Shown in pieces: positions 16,245 to 26,255 of a stretch of DNA of 64,000 nt. Numbering within the stretch: position 1 is the first letter of the stretch; every line of letters begins with the position of its first letter. Source of the DNA: Methanogenium marinum (lineage in GTDB: Archaea > Halobacteriota > Methanomicrobia > Methanomicrobiales > Methanomicrobiaceae); assembly GCF_028912405.1 (NCBI RefSeq), contig NZ_JAKELO010000002.1, positions 186,001 to 250,000 on the forward strand, given 5' to 3'. Both the position numbers and the translations under genes were made by a program. A model generated the notes under the pieces. The model ran no database searches and was not told the DNA's origin. It saw only the letters and a program-made list of their open reading frames with translations.

Positions 16245-17573
16245 ATGCAAAATTTACTAACAAAGATCAAAGATCATGATGCAAATATTGGAGTCATCGG
16301 ACTCGGCTATGTCGGGCTCCCTCTTGCAATTGAATATTCAAAGAAGTTCTCTGTGATCGGATTCGATGTCAACAGTGAAGCAGTTAAAAGCCTTCAGTCG
16401 GGAAGATCACACATTCAGGATGTTCCCGATCAGATAATCGCAACGAACGTCAACAAATCTTTTTTTCCAACTGACGATCCAGCTGAGCTGAAAAATTGTG
16501 ACTTCCTCATCATATGTGTCCCAACACCCCTGACTGAGGAGCGTTTACCCGACCTTACGTATATCAAATCTGCCTGCGGAACAATCGCCGGTGTGCTAAG
16601 AGAAGGCCAGTTTGTGATCCTGGAGAGCACCACCTATCCGGGAACCACCGAAGAAGTTGTCATCCCCATCCTTGAAGAGAGCGGTTTAAAAGCCGGTATC
16701 GATTTTGGTGTCGCCTACTCACCAGAACGAATTGATCCAGGCAACAAGCAGTTCACTGTCGATGAGGTCCCAAAGGTAGTCGGTGGGATGAACATCGCAT
16801 GCACCGAGATTGCCGCCGCCCTCTACGGCAGTATCATTGAGGAAATAATCCCCGTCAGGGACATGCATACCGCAGAATCTGTCAAAATGATGGAGAACAT
16901 CTTCCGGAATGTTAATATCGCCCTCGTCAACGAGATGGCCCTCATCTTCGAGCGGATGGGCATCGATACCTGGGAAGTGGTTGATGCCGCAGCCACCAAA
17001 CCCTACGGGTTCATGCCTTTCTATCCCGGCCCGGGAATCGGCGGACACTGCATCCCGTTGGATCCCTTTTACATGTCCTACAAGGCGAAAAAGTACGGTT
17101 TCATTCCCCGGTTCATCGAGACCTCAGGTGAGATCAACGAGTTCATGAAAATGCATGCGGTCAACCTCGTGGAGAAAGGCCTCAAACAGGTGGGAAAGAG
17201 AATCTATGGAGCAAAGGTCACTGTGATGGGCCTTGCCTACAAGAAGAACATCAACGACCCACGAGAGTCACCGTCCATCAAGATTATTGAGGAACTCGTC
17301 CGGCTCGGAGCAAAGGTGCAGGTGTATGACCCCTATGTCCCCTCACTCCGGACCTGTGCAGGGGTGTTTACATCCGCCACAAGCATCAATGAGGCACTTG
17401 ATGGTGCAGAATGTGCTCTGTTCCTCACGGACCATGATGTGTTCAGAGAAATCTCACTGGAAACCATGAAGGAAGTGATGGCAGCGCCGGTTGTCGTGGA
17501 TGGGAAAAATATGTTTGACGGTGGTGAAGGGATCATATATCTGGGGATTGGGAAAGGTATGGTAATCCCATGA
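16245..17573 (+). CDS. UDP-N-acetylhexosamine dehydrogenase (WbpA/TviB-like)
   Basis: Nucleotide-sugar dehydrogenase of 442 aa that oxidises C6 of a UDP-N-acetylhexosamine, most like UDP-GlcNAc 6-dehydrogenase (WbpA/WbpO/TviB group). The Rossmann motif is GVIGLGYVGLPLA (residues 16-28). CVPTPL, ESTTYPGTTEEV, YSPERIDPGN and the catalytic cysteine in PGIGGHCIPLDPFY are visible. The C-terminal domain starts at VTVMGLAYKKNINDPRESP. The GHCIPLDP form of the active site favours the WbpA group over UDP-glucose enzymes. It overlaps the next gene by 4 nt. Confidence 0.9.
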   Translation: MQNLLTKIKDHDANIGVIGLGYVGLPLAIEYSKKFSVIGFDVNSEAVKSLQSGRSHIQDVPDQIIATNVNKSFFPTDDPAELKNCDFLIICVPTPLTEERLPDLTYIKSACGTIAGVLREGQFVILESTTYPGTTEEVVIPILEESGLKAGIDFGVAYSPERIDPGNKQFTVDEVPKVVGGMNIACTEIAAALYGSIIEEIIPVRDMHTAESVKMMENIFRNVNIALVNEMALIFERMGIDTWEVVDAAATKPYGFMPFYPGPGIGGHCIPLDPFYMSYKAKKYGFIPRFIETSGEINEFMKMHAVNLVEKGLKQVGKRIYGAKVTVMGLAYKKNINDPRESPSIKIIEELVRLGAKVQVYDPYVPSLRTCAGVFTSATSINEALDGAECALFLTDHDVFREISLETMKEVMAAPVVVDGKNMFDGGEGIIYLGIGKGMVIP

Positions 17574-18541
17574 AGGAAGTTGGAGTTATTTTTGACAAGA
17601 GTGGGAAAGGAGGAGGTATTTACAACCAATCGGTATTTGATGGAATTGAAGATTGCTTTAATGTCGAAATGCATGAAATAATTCGGCCGCAAAAAAATAA
17701 GTTTTACAATTTCAGCAAGTTATATTACAATCTTTCAAAAATTAAAGGAGAGAAATTTGTATGGATTAGAACCTTAAATTCAGTACTTACTCTCCCTTTT
17801 GATAATACCCACGGAAAAAATATTGCAATAATTCATCACATCGATAATTCATTAAAACCGGTACCTACAAAGATACTAAGTGATGTTATAGATAAAGTCC
17901 TGATTCATAATTTAAGTTCGGTTGATACAATAGTTGTTGTTTCACAATATTGGAAACAGTATTTTGAAAGACTTGGTTTTAAGTCAATAAAAGTCATCTA
18001 CAACCCATTTATTCTTGAGGAATTCAAGTTCAGCGATAACAGTATTGATGCATTCAAAGAAAAATATCATTTGTCGGAAAAACCAATTATATACCTCGGG
18101 AATTGCCAAAAAGCAAAAGGTGTGATTGAAGCATATGATGCCTTAAAAGAATTTGATGCATACTTCGTTACAAGTGGAGCAAAAGATGTTAATCTTCCTG
18201 TTATTCATCTCAATGTAGATTATAATGAATATTTGAAATTATTGCGATCATCTTCAGTAGCAGTCACTATGTCAAAATTCAATGAAGGGTGGTGCAGAAC
18301 TGCCCATGAAGCTATGATATGTAAAACTCCGGTTGTTGGTTCAGGTAAGGGAGGTATGGAGGAACTATTAACCGGGGGAAAACAGATTATTTGTCATGAT
18401 TTCTCTAAGCTGAGGGAGTGTGTGGAGTATGCCATGGATAACTCAAAACTCGGGGAAATAGGGTATGAATTTGCTACTCAAGAGTGTTTCACATTAGATT
18501 TTTTTAAAAATCAATGGGTAAAATTAATCGATGAGCAATAA
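17570..18541 (+). CDS. Glycosyltransferase, GT4-like (AT-rich)
   Basis: 323-aa GT-B glycosyltransferase. The N-terminal half is divergent (MKEVGVIFDKSGKGGGIYNQS). The C-terminal half has the donor-binding layout: IKVIYNPFILEEF, PIIYLGNCQKAKGV, and SSSVAVTMSKFNEGWCRTAHEAM, the E-x7-E-like motif of GT4 (FNEGWCRTAHE). TPVVGSGKGGMEELL follows. Its base composition is clearly more AT-rich than its neighbours, suggesting a separate origin. Substrate unknown. Confidence 0.8.
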   Translation: MKEVGVIFDKSGKGGGIYNQSVFDGIEDCFNVEMHEIIRPQKNKFYNFSKLYYNLSKIKGEKFVWIRTLNSVLTLPFDNTHGKNIAIIHHIDNSLKPVPTKILSDVIDKVLIHNLSSVDTIVVVSQYWKQYFERLGFKSIKVIYNPFILEEFKFSDNSIDAFKEKYHLSEKPIIYLGNCQKAKGVIEAYDALKEFDAYFVTSGAKDVNLPVIHLNVDYNEYLKLLRSSSVAVTMSKFNEGWCRTAHEAMICKTPVVGSGKGGMEELLTGGKQIICHDFSKLRECVEYAMDNSKLGEIGYEFATQECFTLDFFKNQWVKLIDEQ

Positions 18542-19331
18542 AGTATTTCGGTATATTATAATCTCTATTCACGAGAACATCGACTGGTTCTACCAGGAGG
18601 TCGGGATGAATCACACCCTCATTAATAATGCAGCCTGGTCGGAGGTCGATGCTCTCATCATAGTGAATAAAAAGGATGTACCTGTCCTGCAGCGTTACAA
18701 AGATCAGGTCTATGCAATTCCTAACGGATTTTCTCCAGCATTCCACCCCATTGATACCAACATTGCAAGGGAACAACTTGGCCTGCCGAAGGATGGAAAA
18801 ATCATATTCACGCTGGGTAATCTTATCAAAAGAAAAGGTTTCAACTACCTGATCGATGCAATGGGACAGGTCTGCTGTCAGCGGGATGATGTTATCTGTT
18901 TTATCGGGAAGAGGGGCCCAGAGAGAGATAACCTGCAGAAGCAGATTGACCAGTTACACCTCGGAGATAAAGTAAAGTTGCTTGGGTCGCTGCCTGGTGA
19001 TCAACTGACTTTTTGGATGAACGCCTGCGATTTCTTTGTTCTAGCAAGTCTTAACGAAGGGAACCCTACTGTCATGTTCGAGGCACTTGGATGTGGTAAA
19101 GCCTTTGTGGGAACAAAGGTTGGGGGGGTGGCTGAAATCATTAAATCGGATGATTACGGCCTCACCGTTGAACCCACTAACTCATATGACTTGGCAGAAA
19201 ATATACTGAAAGCACTTGAGCGGGAATGGGACAGGGGGGCCATCCTTACGTATGCGGAGCAGTTTACATGGGAGAATATTTCCAAGGCAGTCTTAAATCT
19301 ATATGATCGTTTATTGTACATAAAAAGTTAA
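18531..19331 (+). CDS. GT4 glycosyltransferase lacking most of its N-terminal domain
   Basis: 266 residues that begin near the middle of a normal GT4 enzyme (about 380 aa). They include ISIHENIDWFYQEVGMNH, DALIIVNKKDVPVL, YAIPNGFSPAFHP, the donor lobe FTLGNLIKRKGFNYLIDAM, and the ASLNEGNPTVMFEALGCGKAFVGT motif with both glutamates. The missing acceptor lobe, the 11-nt overlap and the sharp change of base composition against the gene before suggest that an AT-rich cassette replaced the original 5' half. Activity without the acceptor lobe is doubtful unless it pairs with the preceding protein. Confidence 0.8.
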   Translation: MSNKVFRYIIISIHENIDWFYQEVGMNHTLINNAAWSEVDALIIVNKKDVPVLQRYKDQVYAIPNGFSPAFHPIDTNIAREQLGLPKDGKIIFTLGNLIKRKGFNYLIDAMGQVCCQRDDVICFIGKRGPERDNLQKQIDQLHLGDKVKLLGSLPGDQLTFWMNACDFFVLASLNEGNPTVMFEALGCGKAFVGTKVGGVAEIIKSDDYGLTVEPTNSYDLAENILKALEREWDRGAILTYAEQFTWENISKAVLNLYDRLLYIKS

Positions 19332-19473
19332 ATATCCCCAGTCAATCAATTATGAATTCAACTAATATTATTATGATTTCATTCGAGAGAGAGAGTAAAA
19401 CAAGTATTAGTATTTATTCAAATTATATGTCGTCCAAAATCAAAAAACAACAAATAACATAGGCGAGTGTATA

Positions 19474-21468
19474 ATGATAAGAACATTAAAGATTTATAAA
19501 TTATTTAATTCAGTTAGCAATATTTTTCCTACTTTACTTCCTGTGCTGTCTTTTATAGCTGGTTTGACTTTATTTGTCATTTCTTATGTCAAAAATATCG
19601 ATCAATATGGTATGGGTCTCGCATTTATTTTTGCTTCATTAGTCTGTTTATACCTAAATAAATGTCTTGCTAAAAAAAAAGATATTTTTCATAAAGTTCC
19701 CATTATTAATCAATTAGCACTTAAAATCAAACTTATTACAAATATCATATTTTTTGTAAGTTTTACACTCTCAGTTTTAGTATATTACACTTGTGGTTAC
19801 ATCCGACCACCGATATACTTCGGACTCATTGCTCTTGCATTTTTTTCATTGTTTATTGAATTATTTTTAATATCTACAGATGGATTCCAATCCAATTATT
19901 ATATATTTAAGACCCTAATTATCTCCATAAGTTTCCGTGCAGAGAGATTTTTTAGTTTTCCAATTATCCCAGGAAATGACACACAATTCCACCTAAATCT
20001 GGTTACACAAATAATAAATCTTCATCACATTCCAAGTCCTGAAATAAACCCAACAAAATATATTTATTCACCCCTATGGCACACTTATGTATCCATATCT
20101 GAAATTCTATTTGAAATAACTCCTTCTAAGGTGCTATTCCTCTCCGTAGGAATTGCATTTGTTATAATATTAAGTTTATTCGTTTTCCTCATTGTAAGAA
20201 ATCTGTTCAATTCACAAGCTGGATTAATTGCAGTTATTTTTGTCAATATTGCTGATATGATATTTGTTCGTGGAGTGACAGCCATTTATACAAGTTCACT
20301 TGTTCATTGTTTTTTTATATTAATTCTTTATTTTCTAATTTCTAACAAGAACAGAACATTATTCCAAATACTCATAGTATTTCTTATAATCGAAACGATA
20401 TTGACGCATCAATTATCGACGTTTTGTGTATTTTTAATTATGTGGGTGATTTTTGCTTCAAAACATATATATACCACATTAATTTTAAACAATACAGCTC
20501 AAATTAATTATAATAAATTAAAATCATTACAGATTAAAATATTACCTTTATTTATTTCTACAATTATTTTAATATATTACTGGGCAAACATAGGAGGAGA
20601 ATGGGATAAGAGCAGTTTTTTTGGCAAAATGATTGTACGGCTTGAAAAGACAATCTCAAGAATGATTCAAGATTACTTTTCTTCAAGTGCATATTCCTCA
20701 ACTGTATACGAGAATATGTTTGGCAATTACGATGTATTGTCAAATGTCTTATATAATTTGGGATATAACTTTCTTTTATCCCTTGCGATAATTGGAATTG
20801 TTATTTGTTGCTATAAACAGAATCGTTCGCTTTCCCGATGGGCCTTTATTTCTGCTGCTATTGTTTTGTTTTGTGTGATATATCCAGGTACATTTTTGGG
20901 ACTGGGTCAGATATTCATACCTCACAGATTTATATCTTTTTTAGAAATATTGCTAGTTATTTTTGCAGCCTATGCAGCACAGTTATTGTATTATTGCACA
21001 GACACAATTTCTACAAAAAGGTGTATTTATTATGCATTTATATTCATTATGATATTCCTGCTAATCACAACACCATTTATAAACCGAAATGATCCTATCT
21101 ATTGTGTAGATCGTGAGCAGAGGACAGGCATATATTTATCCGAACTAGCCCCTATTGCATGGGCAAATAACAATTCCCCAATAGAAACACTCACTGTTGA
21201 CCCATATATTTCTTCCAGAACATTGTCTACTGTGGAGGCATACGATCTCTCTACAGTTAAAATTCATTACTTTTCTCCTCAACCAAATCACGAATTGGAA
21301 AGCTCCATCATAATTATTAGAAAATATTTTGAAGAGAATAGTAATCACATTGTAATTACAGGAACTTTTGGGAAATCAGTTATAACAAATTATTCAGATA
21401 CACTATATTTTGTAAAGATACAATTTAATAATATATACTCATCTGGCTCTACACATATATATTCATAA
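19474..21468 (+). CDS. Polytopic membrane protein, GT-C glycosyltransferase-like
   Basis: 664 aa with about a dozen hydrophobic segments and few soluble loops. The loop FPIIPGNDTQFHLNLVTQI, followed by PTKYIYSPLWHTYVSISE, resembles the first extracytoplasmic loop of GT-C enzymes, which carries an acidic catalytic residue near a histidine. A short soluble C-terminal tail follows from about residue 540. GT-C enzymes use lipid-phosphate sugars on the outer membrane face. The family call is by architecture only. The gene is strongly AT-rich. Confidence 0.6.
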   Translation: MIRTLKIYKLFNSVSNIFPTLLPVLSFIAGLTLFVISYVKNIDQYGMGLAFIFASLVCLYLNKCLAKKKDIFHKVPIINQLALKIKLITNIIFFVSFTLSVLVYYTCGYIRPPIYFGLIALAFFSLFIELFLISTDGFQSNYYIFKTLIISISFRAERFFSFPIIPGNDTQFHLNLVTQIINLHHIPSPEINPTKYIYSPLWHTYVSISEILFEITPSKVLFLSVGIAFVIILSLFVFLIVRNLFNSQAGLIAVIFVNIADMIFVRGVTAIYTSSLVHCFFILILYFLISNKNRTLFQILIVFLIIETILTHQLSTFCVFLIMWVIFASKHIYTTLILNNTAQINYNKLKSLQIKILPLFISTIILIYYWANIGGEWDKSSFFGKMIVRLEKTISRMIQDYFSSSAYSSTVYENMFGNYDVLSNVLYNLGYNFLLSLAIIGIVICCYKQNRSLSRWAFISAAIVLFCVIYPGTFLGLGQIFIPHRFISFLEILLVIFAAYAAQLLYYCTDTISTKRCIYYAFIFIMIFLLITTPFINRNDPIYCVDREQRTGIYLSELAPIAWANNNSPIETLTVDPYISSRTLSTVEAYDLSTVKIHYFSPQPNHELESSIIIIRKYFEENSNHIVITGTFGKSVITNYSDTLYFVKIQFNNIYSSGSTHIYS

Positions 21469-21682
21469 ATTTATTATTACTTATCACTCATATGATAATT
21501 TGTAATAAAGATAATTAGTAAAAACAAAAATTGAAGTTAGTGTAATTCAGGCTGATGAGAAATCATTATTCCTTGCTGTCCTATTTGACCAATTATTCAT
21601 AGTCAAAAAACAGGGTTTATCCTACATAAAATAGAGTACGGTATAGTAATATAATTACAGAAAGAAGGAGGGACTCCCCATA

Positions 21683-23197
21683 TTGAAATCAAAAATAAAT
21701 AAAAAATTAGAATCAGCATTTGCCAATAGCTGTGTTCGCAATATCCTAATTGATGAGCTTAATGCTTTTCCATTATGGTATTATTGTATGAAGGATATGA
21801 TAAGAATAAAGGAATCAGCAAATATGATGGGAGGGAGTTATTTTAACCGTAATGATATTAAATACACATCAAAGCGAGCAGGTAGATGGATAACACATAT
21901 TTTTTCAAAAAAATATCAAGACAATACCGATGTTCTTTTCATTTCTAGAGATCGGTTTGTAAAAATAGAGAGTGTTTCTGACAATTTAGTATCAGATTCT
22001 CTGTTTTTTAGCATTATTTCCGAATTATCGACTCAACACCCAGATATCAATCTGAATCTATTATGTAAAGCATCCCCACCCAAGAATCTAAATATCAAAG
22101 CAGTCAATGTGGATTCTTACACTAAATTTTCAGATCTCTTAAACTCAGCATTTTTTTCCGTTAAAAAAATAATCCAGTGGCGGATTAACAAATACTATTT
22201 GGCCAATAGAATGAATCCAGATAAATCTATAGATTCCCATATCTTATACAGTTTAGATTCTTTTTTTAGCTTGGTAAATTTAGGTTACTATTCCATAGTT
22301 GATTATTGTTATTACAACGCCCTTAAAAAATTGAATCCAAGGGTTGTGATCTCTAACGATGATGTCCTGCAGTTTAAACCTAGATCCAAAAATAATTACC
22401 TGAAATTCATCACACTCCAATCTTCAACTATTTCACCAAGCAATGAAACATATCAAAGAAAATTTATACATGAATTTGGATCAGAATCAATAAGATCAGA
22501 TTATTTTATTTGTCAGGGAGAATACTTTAAAAAATTAAAGGATTATTCAAATACGTCCAAGAAAGTTGTCGTCATGGGTCAACCCCGGTATGACATCCTA
22601 GCTCATGCCAGTGAAATCTATGACAAATCAAAAATAGTAATGGATCTCGGCTTGGATCCAAATAAAAAAATAATTCTCTGGTGTACCCAAACGCACGGCA
22701 TGTCCTCCGAGGAGAATATATCCAGCATAAATGCAGTGTATAATACAATGACCTCTTTAAAGGATGAAGTACAGTTGGTAATCAAACTGCATCCTAGCGA
22801 GGATCAGGATGCCCCCCTCTATTATGACAATACTTCTTACAAGCCAGTGATCTTGAAGAAGGATGTGGATACCAATGCCCTTCTCTATTCATGCGAGATG
22901 ATGATAACCAAAAACTCGACAACTGCTATGGAAGCAGTTATTCTCAATAAACCCGTAATTGTTCTAAATTTAAGTGGGGATCCTGATCAGGTCAATTTTG
23001 TTTCTGAGGGGGTGGCACTTGGGGTCTATGATCAAGTGGATCTATTTTCTGCAACAAAAAAAATTCTGGACGACAATTCCATATTACATGAAAAACGGGA
23101 AGAGTATATCAAAAAATATCTATACAAAATAGATGGGAAAGCAACAGAGAGAGTTGTCAATTTAATCATATCCCTGCTCGATGAATCTAAATCCTGA
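21683..23197 (+). CDS. GT-B-type polysaccharide biosynthesis protein (capsule/glycerophosphotransferase-like)
   Basis: 504 aa. The N-terminal half (1-270) is not recognised. The C-terminal half has the order VVVMGQPRYDIL, KKIILWCTQTHGMSSEE, LVIKLHPSED, MMITKNSTTAMEAVILNKPV and VNFVSEGVALGVYD. This pattern is shared by CDP-glycerol glycerophosphotransferases, capsule Kdo/sialyl-transferases and 2-epimerase-like GT-B proteins. The start is a TTG at 21683 with GAAGGAGGGA about 11 nt upstream. A transfer of a nonulosonic or phospho-sugar residue is possible but not shown. Confidence 0.72.
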   Translation: MKSKINKKLESAFANSCVRNILIDELNAFPLWYYCMKDMIRIKESANMMGGSYFNRNDIKYTSKRAGRWITHIFSKKYQDNTDVLFISRDRFVKIESVSDNLVSDSLFFSIISELSTQHPDINLNLLCKASPPKNLNIKAVNVDSYTKFSDLLNSAFFSVKKIIQWRINKYYLANRMNPDKSIDSHILYSLDSFFSLVNLGYYSIVDYCYYNALKKLNPRVVISNDDVLQFKPRSKNNYLKFITLQSSTISPSNETYQRKFIHEFGSESIRSDYFICQGEYFKKLKDYSNTSKKVVVMGQPRYDILAHASEIYDKSKIVMDLGLDPNKKIILWCTQTHGMSSEENISSINAVYNTMTSLKDEVQLVIKLHPSEDQDAPLYYDNTSYKPVILKKDVDTNALLYSCEMMITKNSTTAMEAVILNKPVIVLNLSGDPDQVNFVSEGVALGVYDQVDLFSATKKILDDNSILHEKREEYIKKYLYKIDGKATERVVNLIISLLDESKS

Positions 23198-23224
23198 TAT
23201 AGCTCTATAACAAACTTAAATACA

Positions 23225-24682
23225 GTGGCTGAATTCCATAGATTTGCCAGACAAATAGGTCTGATCGGCATAACCAATCTCATCATTGGTCTGAGCGGCC
23301 TCATACTCATCCCCATCCTCACCAAGACCCTCTCTATTGAGGAATATGGTATATATGTTCAGATCCTTGTAACCATCAACCTCGTCCCCGGGATTGTAAT
23401 GCTCGGCCTCCCTTATACAATGGTCCGGTTCCTCGCAGGAGCAAAAACACGGGAAGAGATACAGGAAGGCTACTACTCAATTGCAGTCATCACAATTGTG
23501 ACAGCCGGCCTCGCCTCAGTCGCTCTCTTCATTCTGGCCGAACCAATATCTGCTGCACTCTTCGATGGACAGACGATTATTACCCGGATCCTTGCACTAG
23601 TCGTCTTTTTGGAGTGCATAAATCTCCTCCAGTTCAATTACTTCAGGACATTTCAACAGATAAAGCGGTATTCTTCACTTCTCTTCTTTAAAACCTGCCT
23701 ACAGTTGATCATGGTCGGAGGACTTGTCTTTGCAGGCTATGGGATCTTCGGCGCAGTGATGGGACTGTTCATCACCGACCTCACGTTGCTGCTCATCATG
23801 GGTGTCCTCATCGTTTCCGGCATCGGATTCACCATCCCAAAGTTCACGCACCTCCGGGAATACCTCTCCTTTGGTCTTCCGACTGTGCCTGGGAACGTTT
23901 CCAGTTGGGTGGTGAACTCGAGTGATCGGTATATGATTGGACTTTTTCTGGGAACTGCATATGTCGGGTACTATGCACCGGGATATACTCTTGGAAATAT
24001 TATCCATATGTTCGTTGCACCACTTTCATTCATGCTGCCTGCAGTCCTTTCAAAGTATTATGATGAAAAGAATTATCAGGGAGTTCAAACAGTCCTCCAG
24101 TATTCTCTAAAGTATTTTCTTATGTTAGCAGTTCCATCATTTGTCGGATTGTCAATTCTATCCAAACCGATATTAACCATTATCTCAACACCTGAAATTG
24201 CACAAAATGGGTATCTGATCACTCCATTTACTGCGTTATGCGCGATATTTTTTGGAGTTTATGCAATTATTTTTCAAATTCTAATTTTAGAGAAAAAAAC
24301 CAAGATAACAGCAACGGTATGGATAATCGCTGCAGTGATTAATTTTGGATTAAACCTTGTTTTAATACCATATTTGGGGATTATTGGTGCCGCTGTTACG
24401 ACACTTATTTCATTTGTATTTGTTCTTGTGATTATTGCATACATTTTAAATACAAAATCTCAGTTGACCTTATCATATAATATTAATATTGGAACATTTT
24501 TTCCAATTCTATTTGCATCAATCTTGATGATTCCAGTATTACTTTTCCTACAACCTGTTGGAATTGTGTCGATAATGCTAACGGTAACACTTTGTGCGAT
24601 CATATATTTCATTCTAATATTTGTTCTCAAAGGAATAACAAAAGAAGAAATAATCTTTTTCAGGAGTATGATCATTAGATAA
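23225..24682 (+). CDS. Oligosaccharide flippase (Wzx/MATE-MOP superfamily)
   Basis: 485 aa with about 12-14 membrane spans. It starts with the family-typical pattern RFARQIGLIGITNLIIGLSGL followed by LTKTLSIEEYGIYVQIL. It also has LSFGLPTVPGNVSSWVVNSSDRYMIG-type middle helices with a conserved D-R-Y. It would move lipid-linked glycans across the membrane. Start is GTG 23225 without a clear Shine-Dalgarno. The first two-thirds is richer in GC than the rest, so the gene may be a mosaic. It closes the first glycan operon. Confidence 0.88.
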   Translation: MAEFHRFARQIGLIGITNLIIGLSGLILIPILTKTLSIEEYGIYVQILVTINLVPGIVMLGLPYTMVRFLAGAKTREEIQEGYYSIAVITIVTAGLASVALFILAEPISAALFDGQTIITRILALVVFLECINLLQFNYFRTFQQIKRYSSLLFFKTCLQLIMVGGLVFAGYGIFGAVMGLFITDLTLLLIMGVLIVSGIGFTIPKFTHLREYLSFGLPTVPGNVSSWVVNSSDRYMIGLFLGTAYVGYYAPGYTLGNIIHMFVAPLSFMLPAVLSKYYDEKNYQGVQTVLQYSLKYFLMLAVPSFVGLSILSKPILTIISTPEIAQNGYLITPFTALCAIFFGVYAIIFQILILEKKTKITATVWIIAAVINFGLNLVLIPYLGIIGAAVTTLISFVFVLVIIAYILNTKSQLTLSYNINIGTFFPILFASILMIPVLLFLQPVGIVSIMLTVTLCAIIYFILIFVLKGITKEEIIFFRSMIIR

Positions 24683-25205
24683 GGATATATTTCTAAATAT
24701 ATTCCAGAGGATTACTTTAAACGCATAATTTTCTGTAACTGGTCAGGTCCTCTATAACAAATATTTTAACTTTGCTCATATTCTTGAACTCTGTTTATAG
24801 AAAATAAGTTCATAATCCCAGTATCCGCCGGAAACGCTCACTAAAAATTGATCCAGTGCGACGGGAAAAGCTATATCAATGGATTGCAGTTAAAATCCGC
24901 CAATATCTCCATTCAGAGTGTCCCTACTCTGATGTGCATTTCTGGTAACGGATTTGTGCAAAGCTTATAGGAAAAAGCGAAATAGTATCGAACCTAACGC
25001 TACAAATTCGCCAGGGAAATGGGCACATGGAGAATCAAAAGGTGAAGCTTCGTTTAGGGGTCGTAGTTCTGAGATGCGAAAAGGTTAGGTTGGTTACGCA
25101 TGAGCCAAAATGGCAATGAAATCTGGTTGTGACTTCTGGATCGTATCACAACTATCAACACCGGGTTAATTTTCCCCAAGTATGCCGGAATGTATTTCCA
25201 CAATT
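24683..25205. other. Gene-free spacer with a possible gene remnant
   Basis: No intact gene. One plus-strand frame (about 24817-24948) reads SIRRKRSLKIDPVRREKL then YQWIAVKIRQYLHSECPY and stops. It looks like a decayed coding fragment but no family could be named. The rest contains AT-rich sequence and the 3' flank of the IS21 remnant. Confidence 0.35.
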
Positions 25206-25980
25206 TTACTTCAACTTTCCTATGAGTTCACCACTAACCGGTGGAACCCTCTCGGTCTTCTGACGTTCTTTCATACGGTGGCTGTCACCCCAGATATTTA
25301 CCGTCGAGTGGTGCAGAATCCTGTCAAGAATTGTTGAAGCAATGACTGTATCCAGGAATATCTCGCCCCACTGGCTGTATGACTTGTTTGAGGTGAAGAC
25401 AATGGACCGCTTTTCATACCGGGTGCAAATCAGCTGAAAGAAACAGTACGCAGCATCGGAATCAAATGGAAGATAGCCAATCTCATCTATGATCAGCAGT
25501 TGATATTTCGAGAGATAATTCAGATACCTCTGCAATTTGCCCTGATTGTATGCGTTGAGCAGTTTTTCAATCAGATTGGATGCATTGATGAAATAAACCT
25601 GCATTCCTGCGTGAATGGATGCCATTCCCAGGGCAACAGCAAGATGTGTCTTTCCCACCCTGGAAGGCCAAGGAACACCACATTTTCTGCATTGTGAACG
25701 AATTTGAGTGTGAGAAGATCCTTTACCGTAAAAACATCAATTTATGGCTGAAATTCGAATTAAGTCATCAAACGTCTTTCGAAATGGGAGACCTGAAAGT
25801 CTGAGATTCCTTTCTGTTCTCTTTTTCGTCCTTGATTTTCTTTCTTCATCCATGAGATAATCCAGAATTTCAAGAACTGATTTCTCTTCATTTCCGGCAT
25901 ATTCCAGGAAATTATCCAGAATATCGTCAATGGTAGTCAGGCCCAAGTCAACTAAATTCTGGTGAAGTCGTTCGTAAATC
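25206..25980 (-). pseudogene. istB: IS21-family IstB ATPase, broken
   Basis: Minus-strand remnant of the AAA+ helper ATPase that works with the IstA transposase. The N-terminal part (25737-25980) reads YERLHQNLVDLGLTTIDDIL and KSVLEILDYLMDEE. The main part (25206-25670) has Walker A as EGKTHLAVALG (family norm GVGKTH, so one residue is altered), Walker B LLIIDEIGYLPF, and FTSNKSYSQWGEIF. Between 25660 and 25740 the frame changes at least once, so no complete protein can be made. Confidence 0.82.
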
Positions 25981-26227
25981 AGGACGCCCAGATCGTTTCA
26001 CCTCCGGAAAACTGCTCATAAAAGTCAATGGAGCGCTGCTGGACTTCGGGTTCTCCAAAATATAAAACGGAGCCTTTCTGCGCAATTCTGGTATTATTTT
26101 GCTTCATTGTTTCGGAGAAAAGACCTTTGAAATGCTCTTTAACTCTTCTTGTTCTACCGCTACCCGCGAGGATCTCATGCGTGCAGATTTCAGTTCCATT
26201 GCAGAGGACAGTCAGTGAATGAATCAT
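25979..26227 (-). pseudogene. istA: IS21-family IstA transposase, C-terminal fragment
   Basis: About 80 residues with the TVLCNGTEICTHEILAGSG and FYEQFSG parts expected near the end of IstA (beta-rich C-terminal domain), ending directly before istB. The rest of istA is missing: upstream the sequence runs into the terminal repeat of the ISH3-like element at 26256, which probably inserted into it. Confidence 0.65.
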
Positions 26228-26255
26228 CCTGAATGATCAAAGTCACTGTCCTCAT

